Shown here: piece after piece, positions 42,455-51,790 of the stretch
Position numbering within the stretch: the stretch's first letter is position 1
Layout of the letters: every line of letters begins with the position of its first letter
Assembly: GCF_033115175.1 (NCBI RefSeq)
Contig: NC_084831.1
Span: 11,566,540 to 11,630,539, forward strand
Length of the DNA stretch: 64,000 bases
Reading direction: 5' to 3'
From: Lepus europaeus
Lineage: Eukaryota > Chordata > Mammalia > Lagomorpha > Leporidae
Notes under the pieces: generated by a model
The model's database searches: none
What the model was told of the DNA's origin: nothing
Seen by the model: only the letters and a program-made list of their open reading frames with translations
Program-made: the position numbers and the translations under genes

Positions 42455-43711
42455 TTAAGTGCCCGTCGTAAGGCTGCCTCCGCAAGCAACCGTGAACACT
42501 CTTGAAGTAAATGGAAAAGTGGAGAGGCTCAGCGAGAGGCAGGAGACACAACAAAGAACCGGCGGAAGGTTTAGAACTTCAGATAGAACGAATGGAATGA
42601 AGATTTCGTTCATGAGCGCAACAGCAGAGTGGAGGAAACGTGGAATATCAGGGAAGCTGAAGGCAGAGCAGCACAAACTCAGAGAGCAAACAGACCGAGA
42701 AAGTGAGCAGAGCTTCAGAGACTGGTGGCTGTTACTACAAGTCCTGCTGCTCAGTCACCGACGTCCCAGGGAGGGAGGAGGGGGAGAGCAAGGACTCCAA
42801 GAATCATGGGAAAGGTTCCCAAATTCGGCAGAAGACAGAAGCCTGAAGATTTAAGAACCGAGTGCACTCCAAACAGGACAAACACAAGGACAACTATTCC
42901 AAGACACGGAAGAGTTAAACTTCTGGAAAGTTAGGACAGCAACAAAATTTGCAAGAGGTAAGAGAGCACCGTGACATTTCACGTCTGTGAGACAGTTGGA
43001 AGGACAGCCGCTGTGTCCCCCAAATCCGTGGACACCAGAGGACGTGGCTGGTTTTTCAGGTGCACCAGGAAAAGACCTGCGAGTCCGGAATTCCGTCCCA
43101 GCAAGAAAATCTTCCAGGAACAAAGAACAGATCCAAGGAGAGGAAACCAAGAGCATTTGTCCCCAGCAGACCTTCTAGAAGGCATTTTCTAAGTAGAAGC
43201 GACAAAATCCTGACACAGCAGGAAGGAAGACAGAATGGTAAAAAGGACTCGATTTTGGCAAACGGCCTTTTCCCTCCACTTCAGTTTTCCGAACTTGTGT
43301 CTGGTGGTTGAAGCAAAAAATTGTGACACTGATGGGATTCTACACGCATGCAGATAAAATAATTAAGACGGTCATCTTACGGATGAGGAGGACCAAGTGA
43401 TGTGAGGAGAGGTAGTGTCTGTTCCGCCCTGGAACTGGCAGCATGACGACGCCGGGAGGTTGTGGTCAGGTCTGTCCCTCTGACGCACAGCCTAGGAGTG
43501 ACTCACACGTTTTATATGGAGAGATGCATCTGAAAGCGCTGCACATAAATCAGGACGGAATTCCAGAGCAGTCCAATAGCCCAGCGGCAGGCAGACAAAA
43601 TGAACAGAGGAACAAAGTAGATCAGCAGCCCTAAGCTCATTAAATGGTCTATGGGAGATCCAAAAAGTTCATGGGAAATGGGCTGGAAAGGTCACTTTAT
43701 TTTGGCACAAA
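42455..43711 (+). mobile_element. Ancient L1 (L1M/HAL1-like), ORF1 region, sense
   Basis: 'gtgagcagagcttcagagac', 'ccaaattcggcagaagacag' and 'gagcatttgtccccagcaga' fall in the same order and spacing as L1/HAL1 ORF1 consensus sequence as I remember it. The ORF1 frame is broken by stops and frameshifts. The element appears to continue at 44530-45560 beyond inserted SINEs. Confidence 0.7.
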
Positions 43712-44056
43712 TTTTTTTTTAAAAAAAGATTTATTTATTTGAAAGTAAGAGTTACAGAGACACAGAGGCAAAGGCAGAGAGAGAGAGAGAGAGAGTTCTT
43801 CCATCCACTGGTTCACTCCCTAAATGGCTGCAATGGCCTGAGCTGTGCCAATCTGAAGCCAGGATCCAGGAGCTTCCTCCGGGTCTCCCACGTGGGTGCA
43901 GAGACCCAAGGACTTGGGCCATCTTCCACTGCTTTCCCAGGCCACAGCAGAGAGCTGGATCAGAAGTGGAGCAGCTGGGGTTTGAACCAGTGCCCATATG
44001 GGATGCCAGCACTGCAGGTGGCAGTTTTACCTGCTATGCCACAGCACCAGCCCCTT
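43712..44056 (-). mobile_element. CSINE, antisense, inserted in the L1-derived tract
   Basis: Reversed tail (tttttaaaaaaagatttatttatttg), (AG)n run, body and head (ccacagcaccagcccc). Flanking 'gcacaaatttt' (before) and 'ccaaaatttt' (after) may be its target duplication. Confidence 0.94.
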
Positions 44057-44149
44057 GCTCCAAAATTTTGATATCCATGTGTAAGTTCATGAGAAGTTCA
44101 TATTATAAGAAAGCTATCCATAGATTTTAAAACATTTTTGCATCAAGAT

Positions 44150-44455
44150 AAACATCTTTTTAAAAAATCTTTGTTTATTTGAAGGGCAGAGAGAGAGAGG
44201 GAGCGCGCACTCTCATCTGCTGGACCACTCCTCAAACACCCAGGCGACTGGAGCGAGGCTGGGTCGGAGCCGGAGCCGGAGCCGGAGCTGGAGCTGGGTC
44301 CCCTATCCAGGCTGTCCACACGGGTGGCAGGAGCTCGGTTACTCCAGCTGCCCCTGCTGCCTCCTAGGGTCTGCAGTAGCAGGAGGCAGGAGCCAGGAGT
44401 CCCAGCCTGGCTCCCTGATACAGGACGTGGGCATCTTACCCACTACCTGGATTCC
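44150..44455 (-). mobile_element. Old CSINE-like element, antisense, with GGAGCC expansion
   Basis: Reversed tail 'aaaatctttgtttatttg', (AG) run and a diverged body. A 6-bp repeat (ggagcc/ggagct, about 44262-44296) sits inside it. Confidence 0.72.
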
Positions 44456-44529
44456 TTGCTTCCAAATTTTATCTTTTCATTCTGTTTTCCATGATCTTTC
44501 TGAAGTCCCTTTGCATAGAAGCCAACTGA

Positions 44530-44715
44530 AAGCTAAAAATTGGCACAGCGGATAAAAAAGTGACACGACTATATTCTATCTACAAGAAACAAGTTCAAGT
44601 ACAATGAGGAAAGCAAGCTGAAAATCAAAGGATAGAACAAGGTCTGTGGCTATCAGATAACTGCGTCTCCAGAGCAAAGAAATTACCAGGGTCCGGAGGG
44701 TAATTACACAATGAT
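44530..44715 (+). mobile_element. Ancient L1, ORF2 endonuclease region, sense
   Basis: 'gcggataaaaaagtgacacg' followed by 'ctatctacaagaaacaagtt' matches the L1 ORF2 block coding the tract around 'YCLQET' in order and spacing. The reading frame is broken. Confidence 0.6.
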
Positions 44716-44756
44716 GAGAACCGGCTCACTGAGGCGACGCAGGGATCCTAGGTGTT

Positions 44757-44905
44757 GGGCCGGCGTTGTGGCACAGTGAGTGAAGCCCGTGTCCCATACT
44801 GGAGTGCTGTGTTGGGCACCAGCTGCTCTGCTTCCAAACCTGCGCCCTGCTAAGGTGCCTGGGAAGCAGTGCGTGATGTCTCGAGTACTTGAGTTTCTGC
44901 TTTCA
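44757..44905 (+). mobile_element. CSINE fragment, sense, 3'-incomplete
   Basis: The head 'gggccggcgttgtggcacag' is followed by a body that ends near 'gtacttgagtttctgctttc' without tail, abutting L1-derived sequence. Confidence 0.8.
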
Positions 44906-45149
44906 GAAGAACATAATAAAGGAAATGAACTGAATGTGGGGAAACCAGTGGAGACGATCAACGACCCAAAACCCAGGGCTTTGCAAAGATGAATGAAGTT
45001 GACCGATGTCTGGGAAGATTGACAGAGAGAAGACACGAATGGCCAACCCCAGGAAGAAGGCGGAGGCTGTTAGCAGAGCCCTTGAAGACAACAATAAGGA
45101 GAGAATCCTACGAGCACTTGGTAACTTGGATGAAATGGGCTCCTTTCTT
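44906..45149 (+). mobile_element. Ancient L1, ORF2 (upstream of or within RT) region, sense
   Basis: 'agaagacacgaatggccaac' and 'cttggtaacttggatgaaat' match L1 ORF2 order. It is interrupted at 45150 by a SINE and resumes briefly at 45506-45560 ('gtcattttatgagggcagc'). Confidence 0.6.
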
Positions 45150-45216
45150 TTTTTTAAAGATTTATTTTATTTATTTAAAAGAGTTACTGAGAGAGAGAAG
45201 AAGAGGCAAGGAGGGG

Positions 45217-45251
<35 letters not shown>

Positions 45252-45505
45252 CTTCCATCTGCTGGTTCACTCCCCAGATGGCTGCAAAGGCTGGAGCTGA
45301 GCCCATCAGGAGCCAGGAGCGTCTTCCGGGTCTCCCACGTGGGTGCAGGGGCCCAGGTACACAGACCACCTTCCCCTGCTTTCCCAGGCGCAGTAGCAGG
45401 GAACTGGATCTGGCATTGAGTGGTCAGGACTTGAGCTGGCGCCCGTGTGTGGGACACTGGCACTGGGAGAGGCGGCTTAGCCCACTGCACCCCGACACCA
45501 GCCCC
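45150..45505 (-). mobile_element. CSINE, antisense, inserted in the L1-derived tract
   Basis: Reversed tail (tttaaagatttattttatttattt), expanded (AG)n (about 45222-45249), body and head 'ccccgacaccagccccgg'. Confidence 0.93.
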
Positions 45506-45560
45506 GGAAGGTCATTGTCAAGTCATTTTATGAGGGCAGCAAAACTCCAGTGCAGAAATA

Positions 45561-46024
45561 AATGCAACTAACATGGATCGAGTCCTGAGGACGGAACAAG
45601 TGGGCCTGTACAGTGGGAGATTTGCCCGCATCTCGATGGTGGCTAAACACAGCAGAGAGAGTGGGGCCGCAGCCAGCGGGAGATGGACAAATGCGGAGAG
45701 CTCTCCCGGCCGGGCCGCTCCGCTGCGCCCTGCCTCTTCACCGTCGCTCAGCTCCAGTTTTCCTCACTGGCCGTCCTTGACCAATGAGCTGCCGAGAGAC
45801 TGGTACTTGAATTCCCAAGGAAGGGAAGGTGGCTTCTTCTGGGCCTGGCCGCGTCCCGGGTTGGTCGCGCTGGCGTCCGAGGAAGCCGGCTGGATGACAC
45901 AGGCTCCTTTCGGTTGTGTCGAGACGGCTTCGGCGAGTTGCCACCGGAGCCACTTTTCCAGTGCATTCCACGAGCCCGAGCAAAACGCCCACTCACCCCG
46001 GGTGAAACGGGTTTGCCGGGCATT
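45561..46024. other. Unique intergenic DNA, no gene seen
   Basis: A non-repetitive stretch; open frames run on into the adjacent SINE and are not gene-like. Confidence 0.45.
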
Positions 46025-46197
46025 GATCTCCCACACGGGTGCAGGGGTCCAAGGACTTGGGCCATCTTCCGCTGCTTTCCTGGGCCACAGCAGAGAGCTG
46101 GATCGGAAGTGGCGCAGTCGGGGCTGGAACGGGCGCCCATATGGGACGCCGGCACTGCAGGTGGCGGCTTTACCCGCTATGCCACGGCGCCGGCCCC
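46025..46197 (-). mobile_element. CSINE fragment, antisense, lacking the 3' half
   Basis: It begins abruptly at 'gatctcccacacgggtgcag' and runs to the head ccacggcgccggcccc. The 3' half and tail are missing, which is the reverse of the usual 5' truncation. Confidence 0.9.
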
Positions 46198-46799
46198 TCT
46201 ATCAGACATCTTGAGCCACTCTGAGTCCGAGGCCTCATCAGACACCCCGTTTCAAGCATTTTCTCTCCTTCTTGGAGCCGTCTTTTCACTCTTTTCACTT
46301 TGTCCTTGGAAGCACGAAAAATGTTTCATTTTGAGAAAGGTCAATTTCTGTCTTTTTTTTTTTCTTCAGTTGCTCACCAGAGCACATCACAAGGTTCAAC
46401 CCCTCTGCGTGGCGCCTGCGGGGAACACGTTCCCACCAAGGCAGCATTGAGCTGCCCCTGTGACCTCGCTGTGGGTGGCGTCAGTGCTGGGTGCGGCGGG
46501 CTCTCCGGGGCCAGCCTCCAGCTCACCGCTGAGTTGTAACAGAAGTGGAGGAGCCCCGTGCTCACAGCCACAAAGGGAGCCGAGCCCCTGGACCAGCCCC
46601 CACCCCTGCACCTCCAGCCTTTGTGCAGAAGGACCCGGCCTCGCCCCCTCCCCTGCTGCAGGACCCCAGGCAGGCCCATCTTGGGAGGTCGCCGCCGCTC
46701 CAGGCCCAGCCCCTCCCCACTGAGCAGAGGTCCTGGGTGCAACTTCTGATCAATCAGATCAATCAGGCCCCTGTAGACATCACAGGACACTGGTGACCA

Positions 46800-46900
46800 G
46801 CTCCTGACAACAGAGGCTCAGAGAGGGCCGGTAGGCTGCCTGAGGTCACAAAGCAGAACAGGGCAGGGTTCAACTGGAGCCCAAGCCCCTGAGCCCTCAC
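46800..46900 (-). mobile_element. MIR fragment, antisense
   Basis: 'acagaggctcagagagggcc' with 'cctgaggtcacaaagcagaa' is the antisense MIR core. Confidence 0.72.
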
Positions 46901-47554
46901 CCTGTGCACACCCGAGTCTGGCCCCCACGTTTCTGTAGCCCTGAGCTGGGGATCTCAGTGGGCTGAGCCCCACCCCTCGGAGGCCAAGTCTGCCTCTGTC
47001 TGCCCCTCTGTGGCTCCTCCAGGACTCCTGCTGGGGGCAAGGCCAGCTGGGAGCCCCCAGGACCAGGTCACGGGTGGGGGTCACAGGACGCCCTGGGCGC
47101 TCCCTGGAGGAGGCTGCAGCACCATGGAGAAATCAGGCGTGGGCTGAGCCCGCTGGGCTGGCGCTGCGGCTGCCACGTAAGGTGCTGGGAGACCTCAGGC
47201 AAGATGTCTCAGCATCTTTGAACTTCCGTTGGCTCTCATAAAGGTGTCTGGCCTCCCAACGGTCGTGAGCGTCAAGTGAGGCGGTATTGTGCTCCAGGGC
47301 TGTGCCCTGGGCTGTGGGCTGGGGGTGCTCGGGAGGTGCTGGGGGTGGGGGGGGCAGGGGAGGGGAGGATGCGGCCCTCTGTGTCCCCTAAACCCCATCT
47401 TGGCCTGGGGTCTTCGGGGGGCAGAGGGGAGCCCTACAAAAGGTACCCCCATACCTGCCAATCACAGAAGGTCTCTGTGACACCCCGGACCGGCCCCCAC
47501 CCCTGGCCCCAGTGCTGGTGAGAGTCCCGGACAGAGCCCAGGGGGCCACACTCT

Positions 47555-47615
47555 GCTGCTGGTGTGCTGTGTGACCCTGGGCAAGTCACTGTCTTTCTCT
47601 GGTCTGCAGAAGGCA
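47555..47615 (+). mobile_element. MIR fragment, sense
   Basis: 'ctgtgtgaccctgggcaagt' followed by 'cactgtctttctctgg' is the sense MIR core. Confidence 0.7.
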
Positions 47616-48644
47616 GGGATTGGGCCAGCTCGTCCCCGGGGGTTTCTTCTGGCTCAGGCCCTGGGGGGTTTCCAGTCCCCTCCCAGCCCTGACTTTCAGA
47701 AAAGTTGTGGCTTCCGCAGAGTTTGGCTCAGGCAGAAACTGTGCCCCAGGCTCCTGGGCCAGACCAATAAACCAGGCTCGTAAACCCTGGCAGGCCACAG
47801 GCCGTCCTCAAATAAAAGCATTTTCCAACCGGGATTGCGCCAGGCTGGCTCTGGGCAGCCCGGAGCCAGGGCACCTCCAGGGCACTGGGGCAGAGGCCAG
47901 CTGGCTGCCTGCACCTTCGGGAGCCCAGGGCGTGGGGAGCTGGCTCCCTGAGTCACCGGCAGCCCTGTCCCGCCTCTCTCCTTCCCCTGGAGATAAAGCT
48001 GGGCTCCCTCCTGCCTCCGTGTGTGGCCTTGGCCCTTGTGTGTCTCCCCTGGGCCTCGGTTTCCCTGGCTGGCCTTGCTCCTGGAGTGTGGTGAGGTTCA
48101 ACGGAGGTAACATAAGCACATCTTTGTCACAAGGGGGCAGTGACCCTCAGTCTCTGGGCGACCCCTCCCCCAGCTGTCCCCCAACTCCCCTCCCCAGCCA
48201 GTTCATCTCAGCTCTGGGTTCCGAGTCTAGCCCAGAACTACCTGTAAGAGATTAGCCCTGCACACATGGGCAGGGACAGCCTTGGGACCTGGTTGCTGAC
48301 CACATCCTGCCGATGTGCTGCCTCCCCCATCAGATAAGGAGAGGGGCCCCTCCTAGCGTTGGACTGGAGGCTTCCCAAGGACCAGAGCCGCACCTCACCC
48401 CTCAGACTAGGAGTCCCGAGGGCCACAGGGACTTTGTCTCCACCATCAGAGCAGTTTGTCTACACAGTCTTGGGGTCTCAGTGAGTGTGGACTGTGTCTC
48501 CGCCATCAGACTGTCCCCTCCCATCCTCTGTCAGAGCCAGCACCCGGGAGGCCTATGCTGCGGGTGACTGCTGGGTGTGGGGCTGGCCCCTGGGGACCAG
48601 CGCTGGGTGTCTGGGAGGAAGGCAGCCACACATAGAGCAGGAAG

Positions 48645-48910
48645 CCGGGCGGTCAGGACACCCCCACATCGGAGCGCCTGGGTTTGCTACCCAGCTGCTG
48701 GCTCCAGCTCCCTGCTCAGGGGGACCCTGGCCAACAGAGGTGATGGCTCAAGTGTCTGGGTTCCTACCTGCCCCCAGCGGAGCCCTGGATTGAGTTTCTG
48801 GCTCCTGGCCCAACCATTGCAGGCATCGGGGGAGTGAACCAGCAGATGGGAGGTCTCTGTCTCTCTGTGTCTCTCTCCATCTCCCTATCTTTCAAACACA
48901 CCTTAGAAAT
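48645..48910 (+). mobile_element. Old CSINE, sense, partial
   Basis: It keeps 'acatcggagcgcctgggttt', 'ggagtgaaccagcagatggg' and a (CT)-rich 3' part, with a decayed head and tail. Confidence 0.75.
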
Positions 48911-49149
48911 CAGAAAAACTGCACATTTCCAACACTCTGAGGGCTTCTTCATACCTGCTGCCATCCAAACTCTCCCTGAAGGTAACGGCTTTTCTGACCT
49001 CCGACACCATAGATTCTTGAATGGAATTTTCCTGACATGTAGGTGGAATCGTCAGTAAGTATTTCGTCTTTTCTGCCTGGGCTCTTTGGCTCCTCAACAT
49101 GTCCTGTTGCGGGGCAGGACTGGGCTGTGTTCTTTTTCCTTGTCAGGTA

Positions 49150-49330
49150 CTATTTCCTGGCGTGACTATATTGCAATTCATGTATCCGTTTCTCCATCCA
49201 CGGGCACTTGGGTTGTTTCCTCTGAGATATTTTAAACACCGCTGCTATGAGCATTCCTGTGTGCGTGTGTTCCCATGGGAAACGCTCCCATTCTTGTGGG
49301 GCGTCCGGGAGTAGAACTTCCGGAGAGGCA
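49150..49330 (-). mobile_element. Ancient L1 3'-end fragment, antisense
   Basis: 'tgtatccgtttctccatcca' with 'cttgggttgtttcctctgag' and 'cgctgctatgagcattcctg' is the common antisense L1M 3' pattern. Homology may extend left to about 48930. Confidence 0.65.
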
Positions 49331-50095
49331 GCACCTCCCCGACAGGTGTCCGTCTCCTGACCTGACTATGTGTCCAGCTCCGTCGCCACCCTGATCAGAC
49401 GCAAGGAGCCTCCGGACTCGAACCGCAAAAGCCCCCTACTGCCCCACTAGGGACTCCTCTGCCCTGCACATATGCCCAGAATAGCCCAATGTGACCCATG
49501 TGGGACCCTCCTGGGGTGGCAGTGATGGGCCACACTGCCATTTGGAGTGTGTTGTGTGCAAAAAAACCAAAACAGAACAAAACAAAAAACCCACAACGAT
49601 GTCATGGCACGGAACACCTAGCCAGGTGCAAACTGAAGCATTGTGGGTGGAGAGGGTTTGGCCAGAATTCCAGGCCAGCTGCAGATCCACACGCTGTGTG
49701 CCGAGGAGGAAGCCCCCATGGCTCCCGCCCCAGCGACAGCACCTGGCAGAACCCCTTCCAGCCACACTGTCTCGTTTGTGCTCAGGCTCAGCCTGTAGCA
49801 AAGCTTGTCTGGGCTGCGAACCCGGCCAGGGCGGGTAGCCCGGGGTCCCGGGGAAGTATTTGTGTCGTCAGTTTCCCAAAGCGGTGCTACCCGTTCCCGT
49901 CAGCGAGAGCGGCGTCTGAGCGTTCTGGCGGCTCTGCAGCCTTCTCGGCGCTCGGTGGCGTCAGCCTTGTAACTGCCGTCGTCCCGGGGAGAGGCTGCGT
50001 TTCTCCGGTGACTAAGGAAGCCGAGCATCTTCGCCTGAGTTACTCTCTTTTGGAAATGAAGTCCCTGTCCAATCTCCAGGCTCACTTAAAATAAC
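49331..50095. other. Unclassified intergenic DNA, no gene seen
   Basis: It contains an A-rich run (49559-49594). No repeat family or exon recognised. Confidence 0.4.
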
Positions 50096-50097
50096 CA

Positions 50098-50405
50098 GGG
50101 GCAGACACTTGGCACAGCAGCTAAGCTGCCCCTGGGGACACCTGAGTTCCATGCTCGAACCCTGGCTCCACTCCCAACTCCAGCTCCCTGCAGCTCCGCG
50201 CCCTGGACACAGCCCTGAGGCTTCAGATGAGCACCTGCTGCACGTGTGGGAGACCTGGACCGAGTCCCCCCGCTCACGGCTTTGGCCCTGGCCCAGCCCG
50301 GGCTGCTGCAGGCAATCAGGGAGTGAACCAGTGGATGCGAGATCTGTCTCTATGTGCCTGTCTCCGTCTCTCTTTCAAATACATTTTTAAAATTTAAATA
50401 AAAAA
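50098..50405 (+). mobile_element. Old CSINE, sense
   Basis: It begins 'ggggcagacacttggcacag', keeps 'gggagtgaaccagtggatgc' and ends 'ctttcaaatacatttttaaa'. Confidence 0.8.
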
Positions 50406-50409
50406 TAAA

Positions 50410-50525
50410 ACACAGATAATAATAGACCCAACCTCATAATGTTGTGTGAGAGTTAAATGAGATCAGTTAGAGGAAGCGTTATGGGCATTGGCGCACAGTA
50501 GGTGCCCAGGAAACTTTGTCCCATG
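50410..50525 (+). mobile_element. MIR fragment, sense (3' part)
   Basis: 'gataataatagacccaacct' with 'gtgagagttaaatgagatca' and 'gcgcacagtaggtgcccagg' is the 3' half of MIR in sense orientation. Confidence 0.78.
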
Positions 50526-50644
50526 GGTTCCAACCTGCTGCAAAGTGGGCCTGGGCTGGGAGGCCAGTGGGGCAGTGGCTGAGCATGGCGGGGCTGGCTT
50601 ACGTCCCCAGGAGGGCTGGTTATACAGCTAAGATGGGGGTTTTC

Positions 50645-50990
50645 TTTTCTTTCTTTCTTTTTTTTGGACAGGCAGAGTGGATAGTGAGAGAGACAGAGAG
50701 AAAGGTCTTCCTTTTTGCCGTTGGTTCACCCTCCAATGGCCGCCGCTGTTGGCGCGCTGCGGCCAGCGCACCGCGCTGATCCGATGGCAGGAGCCAGGTG
50801 CTTATCCTGGTCTCCCATGGGGTGCAGGGCCCAAGGACTTGGGCCATCCTCCACTGCACTCCCTGGCCACAGCAGAGAGCTGGCCTGGAAGAGGGGCAAC
50901 CAGGACAGGATCGGTGCCCCGACTGGGACTAGAACCCGGTGTGCCGGCGCCGCAAGGCGGAGGATTAGCCTAGTGAGCCGCGGCGCCGGC
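50645..50990 (-). mobile_element. CSINE2, antisense, with 17-bp target duplication
   Basis: Flanking repeats CTAAGATGGGGGTTTTC (50628-50644) and CTACGATGGGGGTTTCC (50991-51007) match at 15 of 17 positions. Body complete; head gccgcggcgccggc. Confidence 0.96.
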
Positions 50991-51167
50991 CTACGATGGG
51001 GGTTTCCTATGAGGCCCATTTTAACAGGTGAGGAGACGAGGCGTGGACCGTTGGTTTAAGATGTGTCTGATGAAATATCTAGTGCCTTCAGCAGTGCCTG
51101 GGACACAACAAATATTTTAAAATAAATTCCTTGAAACCCTACATGCTCCAAGAGATGAAATTTCTGG

Positions 51168-51480
51168 GGGCCGGCGCCGTGACTCAGCTAGTTAATCCTC
51201 CACCTGCGGCGCCGGCATCCCATATGGGCGCCGGTTCTGTCCTGGTTGCCCCTCTTCCAGGCCAGCTCTCTGCTGTGGGCCGGGGGGGCAGGGGAGGATG
51301 GCCCAGGTGCTTGGGCTCTGCACCTGCATGGGAGACCAGGAGAAGCACCTGGCTCCTGGCTTCAGATCGGCACAGTGCCAGCCATAGCGGCCATTTGGGG
51401 GGTGAAACAACCTCTCTCCTCTCTCTCTCACTGTCTGTAACTCCACCTGTCAAATAAATACATAAAAATCTTAAAAAAAG
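51168..51480 (+). mobile_element. CSINE2-like, sense, with 11-bp target duplication
   Basis: Perfect duplication GAAATTTCTGG at 51157-51167 and 51482-51492. Head gggccggcgccgtgac; tail aaataaatacataaaaatctt. Confidence 0.95.
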
Positions 51481-51494
51481 AGAAATTTCTGGGT

Positions 51495-51790
51495 GCGTTT
51501 GCCACTGTGTTCAAGATGCCGCTTGGGATGCCCGCACGCCATGTTGGAGGCTCTGAGTTCAAATCTGGGCTCCACTTCCTATCCCGCTTCCTCCTACTGC
51601 GTCCCGGGAGGCAGCAGGTGACTCGGGTGCTGAGTCCCTGCCACCCAGCGGGGAGACCCAGGGAGAGTTGGGAGCTCCTGGCTTTGGCCTGCCCAACCTC
51701 ACCCCCAGCCCTGACACTTGGGGAACGCGCCAGCCGACGGGACAACTCTGCTTTTGCCTCTCAGATGAGTAAGTGAACAAATACGCAGCT
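51495..51790 (+). mobile_element. Old CSINE, sense
   Basis: Decayed body with 'gggagacccagggagagttg' and a 3' end resembling 'tgcctctcagatgagtaagt'. Confidence 0.65.

Larger units (their letters stand above)
46198..48644. other. Unique intergenic DNA with MIR fragments, no gene seen
   Basis: A 2.4-kb block without a CSINE. MIR-like segments lie near 46800-46900 (antisense), 47180-47290 (sense) and 47555-47615 (sense). A TGAGTCA AP-1 heptamer is at 47949-47955. No exon is recognised. Confidence 0.55.
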
